A stretch of DNA of 64,000 nucleotides from the NCBI GenBank assembly GCA_022793675.1, contig JAAWDH010000048.1, positions 27,339-91,338 on the forward strand. The letters run 5' to 3'. Below the pieces are notes generated by a model that worked only from the letters and a program-made list of their open reading frames with translations, was not told the DNA's origin and searched no databases. Position 1 is the stretch's first letter, and each line of letters opens with the position of its first letter. The stretch comes from Oscillospiraceae bacterium. GTDB lineage: Bacteria; Bacillota; Clostridia; Oscillospirales; Ruminococcaceae. Both the position numbers and the translations under genes were made by a program. Shown here in pieces: positions 8,874-16,981 of this stretch.

Positions 8874-10550
8874 TTATTCGGTGAAGGTGATTTCGGCGCT
8901 GCCCATGCTGATGGACAGTTCCCCGCTGCAGCGGGCGTTTTCATTGCCGAAGGTTTTGACATTGGAAGCGATTTCTTGATTGCCGATACTGATATGGCCG
9001 CGTTCATTTTGTTCCAGTTTGATGAAATAGTCATCGGGGGAGCCTGCAAGTGCAAGCTCGGTATGGCCAGTGCTGCCTGAAATGTCAAAGGAATCTTCAA
9101 TCTTGCCAGAGAAGAAGAGTTTTCCGGTACCACAGATAAGGTTAGTTGTTTGGGCACTGCCATTTTTCAGGCCGATATAGCCAGTGGACACGTCGGCATT
9201 GAGCGTTTCGCAGGCAAAATTGTCGATGGTGATACTGCCGGTTTCGGTCCAGGCAGACAGCTTTTTCATGGTAAGGTTGTCGGCATAGATGGCGTTAAGC
9301 TTGCTTGATAGTGTGACTTCGTTTAGGTTGATGCTGTCAGGCAGGATAACTTCAACGTTTGCGTGGAAGTCGTTTTTCAGGTTCAGGCGGAAGGTGCCGT
9401 CGTCGATTTCCCAATCGATTTGGCTGTTCGGCCCGCTGCTGCGGATCAGGCCTTCGCTGCCGGTTGAAAGGGTGACATCAGCCATACTGGAGCGGATTTC
9501 CACATTTTCAAAGTCTGCCGGGATGCGGATCCCGTCTGGTTCTTCAGTAAAGGCCGCATCTTTAAAAGAAATGTTGATGGTGCCCAAGCCGCAAGTCAGC
9601 TCGCCGCTGCAGGGCGCCCCCGGCGTGCCGGCGTAGTTGGCGTCGGCGGGGAGCTCGGTGTCGCTGAAGGTAATGCTGCCCATCGTTTGGGCGAGGCTGA
9701 AGTAGTAGTCTTCGGGCGTGCCGTCTAGGGTCAGGTCGACTTCACCGAAACCGCAGCTGATGTTGAAAGATTTGGTGATTTTTCCTTCAAAAGAAAGGCT
9801 GCCTGCGCCGCCCTGGATTTCGGCGTGCTGAACGCTGCCGTTCAGTTCGATCTCCCCAAAGCCGGAGTCGGCTTCAAGCCGGGCGCAGGTGAAGTTTTCG
9901 GCTTCGATCCCACCTGTGCCGCTTTTGAGGATAAGGGTATCGGCGTTGACTTTGCCCAGCGAAATTTCTCCTGTGCCGCCGGAAATCTCCAACGTATCAA
10001 CGTCGATGCGGCTGATGTCTACCTTGCCGATTCCGGCGTTGACAGTGACTGTTTGCGTGCCTGACGGCAGGTTAAGTTCTATCTGAGGTGTGTCGTCAAA
10101 GTTTACGAGCATTTTGCTCTGGTTTTTGATGTAGAGCGTTCCGTTTTCGATGCTGCATCCTAAGCTGCCTTCTGGGATATTTTCCGCATTCAGCGAACCG
10201 CTGCCGTTGGTAGGGCGGATGGTAACGTTGGCGACGCCGGAGTTGATTACGACATTGGAGAAGCTGTCGCCGAGTTCGGCTGTATCAAGGGAAGTTTGAG
10301 GGGCACTGAAAAAGAAGTATTCTTTGGCAGGTTTTTCATCCTCCCATTGGTAGGTGGCTTCATCTTCTTCGACAATAGCGACAGCGCCATGATCCGTGCC
10401 AGGGCGTAAGTCGTCCAGGTTGATTCCCAGTAATCCGTTTCTGACATGGATGCCGACTGCGCCGTTCAAATAGGCGATCGTGCTGCTGATACCGCCGATA
10501 AACACCAGCGCTGCGCCGACTGCCAGCATGGTAACCGTAGATTTTTTCAT
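8874..10550 (-). CDS. DUF4097-type beta-helical envelope protein with duplicated module
   Basis: A 558-residue protein with an N-terminal membrane segment (about residues 5-27) and a long extracellular part rich in short G-x-G and N/D-S/T repeats, typical of the DUF4097 right-handed beta-helix family. The module appears twice: the half ending near 330 closes with C-S-G-E-L-T-C-G-L-G, and the half ending at the C-terminus closes with C-S-G-E-L-S-I-S-M-G. The family is often encoded with DUF1700 and a PadR regulator, as here; its biochemical role is not established. ATG 10550 lies 7 nt after AGGAGGT; the GTG at 10559 overlaps the ribosome site and is unlikely. It is the last gene of the leftward operon. 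Confidence 0.8.
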   Translation of the reverse strand: MKKSTVTMLAVGAALVFIGGISSTIAYLNGAVGIHVRNGLLGINLDDLRPGTDHGAVAIVEEDEATYQWEDEKPAKEYFFFSAPQTSLDTAELGDSFSNVVINSGVANVTIRPTNGSGSLNAENIPEGSLGCSIENGTLYIKNQSKMLVNFDDTPQIELNLPSGTQTVTVNAGIGKVDISRIDVDTLEISGGTGEISLGKVNADTLILKSGTGGIEAENFTCARLEADSGFGEIELNGSVQHAEIQGGAGSLSFEGKITKSFNISCGFGEVDLTLDGTPEDYYFSLAQTMGSITFSDTELPADANYAGTPGAPCSGELTCGLGTINISFKDAAFTEEPDGIRIPADFENVEIRSSMADVTLSTGSEGLIRSSGPNSQIDWEIDDGTFRLNLKNDFHANVEVILPDSINLNEVTLSSKLNAIYADNLTMKKLSAWTETGSITIDNFACETLNADVSTGYIGLKNGSAQTTNLICGTGKLFFSGKIEDSFDISGSTGHTELALAGSPDDYFIKLEQNERGHISIGNQEIASNVKTFGNENARCSGELSISMGSAEITFTE

Positions 10551-10562
10551 ATAGGGCACCTC

Positions 10563-11378
10563 CTAGCCGCGAAAAAAGCGGATAATACCTTGGAACATCT
10601 TTTTCAGCCCGCGGGCCATCGCTGGGACAGTGCGCTTGATCAGCCAGAGTGTTCCCGGTGTCAGCATCAGCGCGAACCCTGCGCAGAGCAGCCCGATCGA
10701 AAAGGTGAACACGCCGTTTAAGGGGTCGCTGAACAGGTGGACGAATCCGACTGGCAGGCAGATCAGCCCGGAAATCATCAGTGCCAAGGCCGTTGCGGCA
10801 AAGGCAAAAAGGATCGATATAGCAGTGAAGAACACAGTGAAGGCGGTGATAATTACGCCAAGCAGCAGTGAAAGCCAAATAGGCGAGAGCACGGCCAGTA
10901 AAATCCAAAAGGCGGCGGAACGCTGGCGGGGCGGTTCATAGTTTTGCTCTGCGCTTTGTTCAAAGGGGTTTTGCTGGGTGTAGGTTTGTTCAAATGGGGG
11001 TTGCTGTTCTTTTGCTTGTTCGGCAGTCTGCTCGAAGGGGTTTTGCTGGGCGTAGGTTTGCTCAAATGGGGGTTGTTCTGCCGTTTGTTCAGCAGCCTGT
11101 TCGAAAGGAGGCCGCTGGGTGTAACTGCCGAAATTTTCCGGTTCTGCCGCAATTGCATCGACGGCAGGTTCGGGCCGGGGCGGGAAAACGCCGGGGCTGC
11201 CGATAATGCGGGCGGCGAGGGCGGCGGGGCTTTTCAGCTCGGCAATAACATCCTGTTCCTTATCCCGTCCGGCGTCGTCGAAATACTCTTCATAAAACTG
11301 CAGCGCATCCCAGCGGTCATTTTCCGGCAGCGGTTCCAGCCGGATGGCAAGCTCGGTCATAAACTCAGTTCTGGTCAT
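10563..11378 (-). CDS. DUF1700-family membrane protein with Gln-rich repeats
   Basis: A 271-residue protein. The first 70 residues form the DUF1700 helical domain (M-T-R-x-E-F-M, L-P-E-N-D-R, Y-E-E-Y-F-D-D-A). Then comes a low-complexity linker with two 24-residue repeats built on P-P-F-E-Q-T and N-P-F-E-Q. About 130 residues of strongly hydrophobic sequence follow, likely four transmembrane helices, and a basic tail. ATG 11378 overlaps the end of the padR gene by 14 nt, so the two are translationally coupled. The neighbour downstream encodes the DUF4097 protein. Such trios are thought to respond to envelope conditions, which is inference from context only. Confidence 0.8.
   Translation of the reverse strand: MTRTEFMTELAIRLEPLPENDRWDALQFYEEYFDDAGRDKEQDVIAELKSPAALAARIIGSPGVFPPRPEPAVDAIAAEPENFGSYTQRPPFEQAAEQTAEQPPFEQTYAQQNPFEQTAEQAKEQQPPFEQTYTQQNPFEQSAEQNYEPPRQRSAAFWILLAVLSPIWLSLLLGVIITAFTVFFTAISILFAFAATALALMISGLICLPVGFVHLFSDPLNGVFTFSIGLLCAGFALMLTPGTLWLIKRTVPAMARGLKKMFQGIIRFFRG
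10961..11104 (-). repeat. 72-nt tandem repeat inside the DUF1700 gene
   Basis: Two near-identical 72-nt units start at 10961 and 11033. They encode the 24-residue proline/glutamine repeats of the linker. Being a multiple of three, the copy number can change without shifting the frame. Confidence 0.7.
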
Positions 11379-11709
11379 TATCAATTCCACCCTTCGTAAA
11401 GTTTTCGCCCAGGATGATTTGGTCGATAGTCTGTCGGAAATCTTTCCATTGGTTTTTGTAGTCGGCATAAAGGCTGGCCCCCCTGGCAGTTAGTCGGTAA
11501 TAGCGGCGGTTCCGTCCCTGATAGGCCCTGTCATAGGATTCCAGCGCCTGATCTTTCTGCAGCCGCCGCAGCACAGGGTAAAGGGTGGACTCTGATACAT
11601 CCACGACGCTGCGGATCTGCTGGGTGATGCGGTAACCGTAGGTGTCGCCTTGGGCAAGGATAGCCAGCACGCAGGCGTCAAGCATCGTTGACCCAATCTG
11701 AAAGGCCAT
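11365..11709 (-). CDS. PadR-family transcriptional regulator
   Basis: A 114-residue PadR protein. The winged helix has the family signatures Y-G-Y-R-I-T near 24-29, S-E-S-T-L-Y-P-V-L-R-R-L near 39-50 and R-R-Y-Y-R-L-T-A-R-G near 67-76. It binds DNA as a dimer, usually repressing its own operon. It heads the padR-DUF1700-DUF4097 operon. A perfect palindrome over the -10 box of its promoter is the natural operator. The ligand or signal is unknown. Confidence 0.92.
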   Translation of the reverse strand: MAFQIGSTMLDACVLAILAQGDTYGYRITQQIRSVVDVSESTLYPVLRRLQKDQALESYDRAYQGRNRRYYRLTARGASLYADYKNQWKDFRQTIDQIILGENFTKGGIDNDQN

Positions 11710-11745
11710 GATATCCCTTCCTTCTCATAAGTATTGTGATTATGT

Positions 11746-11778
11746 AGATATTGTATCTCATATAATACGATTTGTCAA
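11746..11778 (-). promoter_or_regulatory. padR operon promoter with palindromic operator
   Basis: On the minus strand TTGACA (plus 11773-11778), 17-nt spacer, TACAAT (plus 11750-11755). The palindrome AGATA-TTG-TATCT at 11746-11758 covers the -10 box, as expected for autorepression by PadR. Confidence 0.8.
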
Positions 11779-11897
11779 TAGCTATTTTCCGATTTATAGC
11801 GTTGTCGAAAAAAATTCACAAATGCGTTTTTCGGCTTGCTTTTTCCAGTGAAATATAGGCGTGCGTAGGGTTTATGGCACAAAAATGTAATTCCAGC

Positions 11898-11926
11898 TTG
11901 AAATTCTTCCGCTGATATGGTACAAT
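11898..11926 (+). promoter_or_regulatory. Promoter of the paaK-ior operon
   Basis: TTGAAA at 11898-11903, 17-nt spacer, TACAAT at 11921-11926. It lies in the 335-nt divergent gap 11710-12044. Apart from this promoter and the padR promoter I see no gene there. The leader is about 110 nt. Confidence 0.7.
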
Positions 11927-12044
11927 AAGAAAAATCGCCTTTGCTGCTGCAAAGCGTCAAATTGTCCTGGCGCGGTTTTTCCTTATTATATGGATATAGC
12001 GCGCTGCGGCAGGTACAGCAAATTGAAAAGGATGGGCACCTGTT

Positions 12045-13349
12045 ATGTTTTTTCAAAAGGATCTGGAAACAATGCGGCGAAGCGATCTGGAAGCGCTCCA
12101 GCTCACCCGGCTGAAGCATTTTGTCCAGTATTGCTACGATAATGTGGCGTTTTATCATAAACGGATGGATGAGGCCAAGTTCGATCCGGCGAAGCTGCAA
12201 ACGCTAAGCGACATCCAGTACATACCTTATACGACGAAAGAGGATATCCGCGATAATTATCCAACTGGGCTTTTCGCTTGCCCGATGAAGGATATTGTCC
12301 GGCTGCACGCGTCTTCCGGCACCACTGGAAAGCCTACGGTTGTTGGCTATACCCGGCGGGATTTGGATATTTGGTCGGATTGTGTGGCGCGGCTGGTAAC
12401 GGCTGCCGGTGCGACAGACGAGGATATTGTGCAGATTTCTTTTGGTTATGGGCTGTTTACAGGAGCGTTGGGGCTGCATTATGGATTGGAAAAGATTGGC
12501 GCGACCGTTATCCCGATTTCTTCCGGCAACACCGACAAACAAGTCATGATGATGAACGACTTAGGGGTCACGGCGCTGGTCAGTACCCCCTCTTACGCGC
12601 TGTATATGAGCGAAGCCGCGAGGGAGAAGGGCGTTTTGGATCAGCTGAAGCTGCGGCTGGGGCTGTTTGGCTCGGAGGGCTGCACGCCCGCAATGCGCGA
12701 TCAGATTGAAAAAAGCTTTCATATTTTTGCGACGGACAACTATGGTATGAGCGAGCTTTGCGGCCCCGGCGTTTCGGGCGAGTGCGAGCTGCGCTGCGGG
12801 ATGCATATCAATGAGGACCATTTCTATCCTGAGTTGATTAACCCCAATACGTTGGAAAGGGCTGCCCTAGGCGAAGTCGGCGAGCTGGTAGTGACGACCC
12901 TGACTAAGGAAGGTTTCCCGATGCTGCGCTACCGCACCAAGGATCTGACGACGATTGATTATGAGCCCTGCAAATGCGGGCGCACCTTTGCCCGGATGGC
13001 CAAGCCGATGGGCCGCAGCGACGATATGCTCAAGATCCGCGGCGTCAACGTCTTCCCGACCCAGATTGAAAGCGTCTTGATGACCGAGCCGCATATCGGC
13101 GGCCATTACCAGCTAGTGGTGCGGCGCGAAGGGTACATGGATACGCTGGAGGTCAAGGTGGAACTGACCGACGGCAGCCTGCTGGAAAATTATGGGAGCT
13201 TGGAGGCGCTGCAGCGCAAGGTCCAGTCCGACCTGAAAAGTGTCTTAGGCATCCAGGCCAAAGTCAATCTCTGCGAGCCGAAATCTATAGAGCGCTTCCA
13301 AGGCAAGGCCAAGCGGATCGTCGACCTGCGCGGCGAAGGGGACATTTAA
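12045..13349 (+). CDS. paaK: Phenylacetate/aryl-acid CoA ligase
   Basis: A 434-residue adenylate-forming ligase that couples an arylacetate to CoA with ATP. It shows the phosphate-binding H-A-S-S-G-T-T-G-K-P-T near 88-98, the F-G-Y-G-L-F-T-G motif near 132, the A5-like Y-G-M-S-E-L near 235 and G-R-S-D-D-M-L-K-I-R-G-V-N-V-F-P near 325-340, followed by the PaaK C-terminal domain. The length is normal for PaaK. It is followed by iorA, iorB and an ACT protein on the same strand. This places it in a pathway where aromatic keto acids are oxidised to aryl-acetyl-CoA and the ligase works in either the ATP-yielding or the activating direction. Which aryl acid is used cannot be told. Confidence 0.93.
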   Translation: MFFQKDLETMRRSDLEALQLTRLKHFVQYCYDNVAFYHKRMDEAKFDPAKLQTLSDIQYIPYTTKEDIRDNYPTGLFACPMKDIVRLHASSGTTGKPTVVGYTRRDLDIWSDCVARLVTAAGATDEDIVQISFGYGLFTGALGLHYGLEKIGATVIPISSGNTDKQVMMMNDLGVTALVSTPSYALYMSEAAREKGVLDQLKLRLGLFGSEGCTPAMRDQIEKSFHIFATDNYGMSELCGPGVSGECELRCGMHINEDHFYPELINPNTLERAALGEVGELVVTTLTKEGFPMLRYRTKDLTTIDYEPCKCGRTFARMAKPMGRSDDMLKIRGVNVFPTQIESVLMTEPHIGGHYQLVVRREGYMDTLEVKVELTDGSLLENYGSLEALQRKVQSDLKSVLGIQAKVNLCEPKSIERFQGKAKRIVDLRGEGDI

Positions 13350-13350
13350 G

Positions 13351-13454
13351 GGCGGCGCTTTCTGGAGGAAAGCTCAGCTTAGCAGAGCTAAGCTGGAAAG
13401 ACTTTTAATTGCTAGGTACCTGAGTGCCTGATAAGATGGGCCCTGCTGCGTCGG
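13351..13454 (-). repeat. Dispersed intergenic repeat, copy B
   Basis: Minus-strand copy with CGACGCAG, TTAAAAGTCTTT, a CTTAGC/GCTAAG palindrome and TTTCCTCCAGAAAGCG. It begins right after the paaK stop and lies within the paaK-iorA gap. The central block differs more from the other copies. Confidence 0.6.
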
Positions 13455-13498
13455 CATAGGCTGCCGGCAGGTACGGCCCGCAGAAAGGATGGATTATT

Positions 13499-15226
13499 TT
13501 GAAGAAATTGATGCTGGGCAACGAAGCCGTTGCCCGCGGCTTATATGAGGCTGGCTGCGGCGTGGCCTCCAGCTATCCCGGGACCCCGAGCACCGAAATT
13601 ACCGAAGCGCTGGCCAAATACCCCGAAGTTTACGCTGAATGGGCCCCCAACGAAAAGGTTGCCTGTGAGACGGCCCTCGGGGCGGCTATTGGCGGGCGGC
13701 GCGCTTTCTGCGCCATGAAACACGTTGGGCTGAACGTAGCCGCTGACCCGCTCTTTACGGCCTCTTACACGGGGGTTAACGCTGGTATGGTGCTGGCGGT
13801 GGCCGACGACCCGGGGATGCACTCTTCCCAGAACGAGCAGGATTCCCGCCATTATGCGGTTGCGGCCAAGCTGCCGATGGTTGAACCGGCAGATTCGGCG
13901 GAATGTATCGCGTTTGTTAAGGAGGCTTACCGCCTTTCCGAAGAATACGATACGCCGGTGCTGCTGCGGATGTCCACCCGCATTTCCCATTCCCAGAGCT
14001 TGGTGGAAACTGCGCCGCGGGCGGAGCTGCCGCTGAAAGCCTACGAGAAAAATCCGGCTAAATATGTGATGATGCCGGCTTTTGCCAAGGCAAAGCATCC
14101 AAAAGTTGAGGCGAGGCAGCAAGCACTTGCCGAGTTTGCTGAGACTACTTCTCTGAACCAAGTGGTTCCTGGCAGCAGGAAAATCGGCATTATCGCTGCT
14201 GGGACTACTTACCAGTATGCTCGTGAGGCGATGGGGGAAGGGGCCAGCTATTTGAAGCTGGGGCTGGTAAACCCGCTGCCCACAAAGCTGATTCAGGATT
14301 TTGCCGCTGGCGTTGACAAGGTTTATGTGATTGAGGAGCTTGACGATGTCATTGAAGCCCACTGCCGCAAAATCGGCGTTGAGGTTACCGGCAAGGGGCT
14401 TTTCCCCTGGGTGGGCGAGTTCTCCCAGCGGCTGGTGGCGGAAAAGCTCGCCGGCGTCGGCGAGCCTGCTTATGTTTTCCCAGAGCCGGTGCCGGTGCGG
14501 CCGCCAGTTATGTGCGCCGGTTGCCCCCACAGAGGGTTGTTTTATGCGTTGAATAAGTTAAAGGTCACTGTTTCTGGGGATATTGGCTGCTATACGCTTG
14601 GGGCGTCGGCCCCTTTGAACGCGATGGATACCACGATTTGTATGGGGGCGTCTATTTCAGCGCTGCACGGCTTCAACGCAGCCCGCGGCGAGGAGTCGGC
14701 AGCGCGGTCGGTGGCCGTGATCGGCGACAGCACCTTTATCCACTCCGGCATTACCAGCCTGATTAACGTTTCCTACAATATGGGGATTTCTACGGTTATT
14801 GTTTTGGATAATTCTATCACTGGCATGACGGGCCACCAGCAGAACCCGACGACTGGCTTGACGCTGAAGGGCGATCCGACGGCTAAGGTGAGTATTGAAA
14901 AGCTCTGCGAGGCTATTGGCATCAGCCGTGTGCGGGTGGTTGACCCTTATGATTTGGAAGCGGTGCTGGCGGCGGTGAAGGAGGAACTGGCGGTAAAAGA
15001 GCCGTCTGTGATTATTTCCCGCCGGCCCTGTGCGCTGCTTAAGTATGTCAAGCATGAAGCGCCGCTGAAAATTGGGCCGGAAAAGTGCAAAGGCTGCAAG
15101 GCCTGCCTGAAGCTGGGCTGCCCAGCTATCAGTATGGCGGACGGGAAGGCGCGCATCGACGTTTCCCAGTGTGTCGGCTGCGGCGTGTGCGAAGGGCTGT
15201 GCGCTTTCGGGGCCATTGGCAAGTAA
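13499..15226 (+). CDS. iorA: Indolepyruvate ferredoxin oxidoreductase, alpha subunit
   Basis: A 575-residue TPP enzyme that oxidatively decarboxylates aryl pyruvates to aryl-acetyl-CoA with ferredoxin as acceptor. The N-terminal pyrimidine-side domain begins G-N-E-A-V-A-R-G and has the glycine-rich S-Y-P-G-T-P-S-T-E. The TPP-binding block is G-D-I-G-C-Y-T-L-G and later G-D-S-T-F-I-H-S-G. The last 60 residues carry two 4Fe-4S motifs, C-K-G-C-K-A-C-x3-G-C-P and C-V-G-C-G-V-C-x3-C. The start is a TTG at 13499 behind AAAGGATGG; no ATG fits as well. The beta subunit follows after 15 nt. Confidence 0.95.
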   Translation: MKKLMLGNEAVARGLYEAGCGVASSYPGTPSTEITEALAKYPEVYAEWAPNEKVACETALGAAIGGRRAFCAMKHVGLNVAADPLFTASYTGVNAGMVLAVADDPGMHSSQNEQDSRHYAVAAKLPMVEPADSAECIAFVKEAYRLSEEYDTPVLLRMSTRISHSQSLVETAPRAELPLKAYEKNPAKYVMMPAFAKAKHPKVEARQQALAEFAETTSLNQVVPGSRKIGIIAAGTTYQYAREAMGEGASYLKLGLVNPLPTKLIQDFAAGVDKVYVIEELDDVIEAHCRKIGVEVTGKGLFPWVGEFSQRLVAEKLAGVGEPAYVFPEPVPVRPPVMCAGCPHRGLFYALNKLKVTVSGDIGCYTLGASAPLNAMDTTICMGASISALHGFNAARGEESAARSVAVIGDSTFIHSGITSLINVSYNMGISTVIVLDNSITGMTGHQQNPTTGLTLKGDPTAKVSIEKLCEAIGISRVRVVDPYDLEAVLAAVKEELAVKEPSVIISRRPCALLKYVKHEAPLKIGPEKCKGCKACLKLGCPAISMADGKARIDVSQCVGCGVCEGLCAFGAIGK

Positions 15227-15241
15227 AGGGGGAATCTGAGG

Positions 15242-15820
15242 ATGAATAAAAATATGATGATTGTTGGCGTGGGCGGACAGGGCAGCCTGCTGGCCAGCAG
15301 GCTGCTGGGCAGCGTCGTGATGGCAGCGGGCTATGATGTCAAGGTTTCAGAGGTCCACGGGATGTCCCAGCGGGGCGGCTCGGTTGTGACTTACGTCAAA
15401 TATTCTGACGGTGCGGTTTTTTCCCCGGTTGTCAATGAAGGGGAAGCCGATCTGATTATCTCTTTTGAGTTGCTGGAGGGGGCGCGGTATCTACCGTTTT
15501 TGAAAAAGGACGGCAGGTTGGTCGTCAACAGCCAGCAGATCGCGCCGATGCCGGTGATTACCGGCGCAGCCGTATATCCGGAGGACATTGCCGGCAAGAT
15601 TTGCGCGCTGGGGGCGGACCTTACGGTGTTGGATGCGCTGTCGTTGGCCGAAGAGGCTGGGTCGGCCAAGGCGGTCAACGTGGTGCTGATGGGGGCGGCC
15701 TCAAAATTCCTAGGTTTTGACGAGGCGCTGTGGCAGCAGGCCATCGGCGAGTGCGTCCCCGAAAAATTCATTGAGCTGAACCGCCGGGCCTTTGCCTTGG
15801 GACGGGCCCATCAGGGATAG
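15242..15820 (+). CDS. iorB: Indolepyruvate ferredoxin oxidoreductase, beta subunit
   Basis: A 192-residue subunit of the 2-oxoacid oxidoreductase gamma/beta class. It begins with the nucleotide-like loop G-V-G-G-Q-G-S-L-L-A-S-R and has S-E-V-H-G-M-S-Q-R-G-G-S-V around residues 37-49, the hallmark of this family. It partners IorA, encoded just upstream, to form the aryl pyruvate oxidoreductase. The ATG has a good GGGGGA/GAGG site. An ACT-domain gene follows 11 nt later, completing the operon. Confidence 0.95.
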   Translation: MNKNMMIVGVGGQGSLLASRLLGSVVMAAGYDVKVSEVHGMSQRGGSVVTYVKYSDGAVFSPVVNEGEADLIISFELLEGARYLPFLKKDGRLVVNSQQIAPMPVITGAAVYPEDIAGKICALGADLTVLDALSLAEEAGSAKAVNVVLMGAASKFLGFDEALWQQAIGECVPEKFIELNRRAFALGRAHQG

Positions 15821-15831
15821 GAGGAAACGCC

Positions 15832-16263
15832 ATGACCATCAAGCAGCTTTCGATTTTTGTAGAGAACAAACCGGGGCGTTTGGCAGAGATTACTGGCATC
15901 CTCGCTGATGAGCATATCGACATCCGGGCGGTCTGCGTGGCCGATACCCGAGAATTCGGGATCCTGCGGCTGATTGTCGATGACCCCGAAAGCGCAGCGA
16001 AGCGGGTGAAGGCCCACGACTGTACCTGTACCTTAAGCGAGGTACTGGTGCTGCGTATTGATGACCAGCCCGGCGGGCTGGCGGGGCCGATGAAGATGCT
16101 GTCGGCGGTGGGCATCAGTGTCGAGTATATGTATGCTTTTGTTTCCAAGGATAAGGACGCCGCCTATGTAATTTTTAAGGTTGAGGATATTGCCAAAGCG
16201 GTCGAGACGCTGCAGCAGGGCGGCGTCCGCTTAGCTTCCCAGGAAGAAATCCGCGCGCTTTAA
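15832..16263 (+). CDS. Tandem ACT-domain amino-acid-binding protein
   Basis: A 143-residue protein made of two ACT folds: the first starts K-Q-L-S-I-F-V-E-N-K-P-G-R-L and the second near residue 70 with V-L-R-I-D-D-Q-P-G-G-L. ACT domains bind amino acids. Proteins of this kind regularly sit beside paaK and iorAB, so sensing of an aromatic amino acid or arylpyruvate is a fair inference. No catalytic domain is attached. AGGAGG precedes the ATG by 7 nt. Confidence 0.88.
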   Translation: MTIKQLSIFVENKPGRLAEITGILADEHIDIRAVCVADTREFGILRLIVDDPESAAKRVKAHDCTCTLSEVLVLRIDDQPGGLAGPMKMLSAVGISVEYMYAFVSKDKDAAYVIFKVEDIAKAVETLQQGGVRLASQEEIRAL

Positions 16264-16283
16264 GGCGGCTGGTAGGCGCTAAA

Positions 16284-16532
16284 ATGGAACTGCAATATAC
16301 CAAATGGCAGACCCAGCGGCGATGTCTGCCCGACAAAGAAAAGCTGAATGTTATGCTGCTTGTGAAGGGCTGTTCGCATCTGGATTTGACTTATCAGATT
16401 TACTATTTGGCCGAGGAGGCTGAACGCCGAAAAGCGCGCTTTGTGCTGCGCATCATAAAAGGGTGCAGGACAACGGCGAGGCTGCGGCAGTTTATTAAGG
16501 AGCATCCGTATACGAGATTGGAGCGCTGCTGA
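16284..16532 (+). CDS. Small hypothetical protein
   Basis: An 82-residue reading frame, basic and helical, with no recognised motif. Its stop is one base before the ATG of the Imm70-like gene, which argues for translational coupling and so for a real gene. Against it, the ribosome site upstream is weak. It could be a chance frame. It follows the ACT gene by 20 nt. Confidence 0.4.
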   Translation: MELQYTKWQTQRRCLPDKEKLNVMLLVKGCSHLDLTYQIYYLAEEAERRKARFVLRIIKGCRTTARLRQFIKEHPYTRLERC

Positions 16533-16533
16533 G

Positions 16534-16947
16534 ATGGGGCTGTATCTATGTATATTTGACAGGTGCGGCGATGATATCTGCGGCATTGACGTTGGGCCAT
16601 ACCAGGATTTTGCCGTTTTCAGAATGTGCGTGGCAGGTTTTGTTGATGAGGGGCGGCTGCAAAGCAAGCCTACGCTGCTGCAACACGCCGATTGTGACGG
16701 CATTTGGAATACGGCAGCCTGCCAGGTCCTGATAGGCGAGCTGGCCGAGATTAAAACGGTGTTCCAACAGGAACCGCCCTGTGAGGAAATCTGGCAATTA
16801 AAAGAAGGTATCTTTAAATTTTGGGGCATTTCGCCGGCCAACCTTTTTGAATGTTTTGTTGATTCTGATTGTGAATTTTTAGTTGACCGCCTTTTGGATT
16901 TATGCAGCCGCGCTGTCAAAGAAAAGCGCCCTATTGTTTTTCAATGA
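16534..16947 (+). CDS. Imm70-like immunity protein
   Basis: A 137-residue cytoplasmic protein. The pattern M-G-L-Y-L-C at the start, the D-V-G-x-Y-x-D-F block near 19-26, and L-L-Q-H-A-D-C-D-G-I-W near 50-60 resemble the Imm70 family of polymorphic-toxin immunity proteins. I recognise the pattern but could not search. Such proteins normally protect against a secreted or contact-delivered toxin, yet no toxin gene is present in the window. The gene may have been kept as an orphan shield against neighbouring strains. Confidence 0.55.
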   Translation: MGLYLCIFDRCGDDICGIDVGPYQDFAVFRMCVAGFVDEGRLQSKPTLLQHADCDGIWNTAACQVLIGELAEIKTVFQQEPPCEEIWQLKEGIFKFWGISPANLFECFVDSDCEFLVDRLLDLCSRAVKEKRPIVFQ

Positions 16948-16981
16948 AAAGCTATTAATAAAGAAAGGGAGGGAGCTCTGT

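Noticed and set aside
10930..11110. CRISPR-like repeat
   Set aside because: The 72-nt direct repeats are in frame and coding in the DUF1700 gene; no spacers and no cas genes.
11775..12200. Minus-strand frame upstream of and into paaK
   Set aside because: It crosses the paaK promoter and start and has no family pattern or ribosome site.
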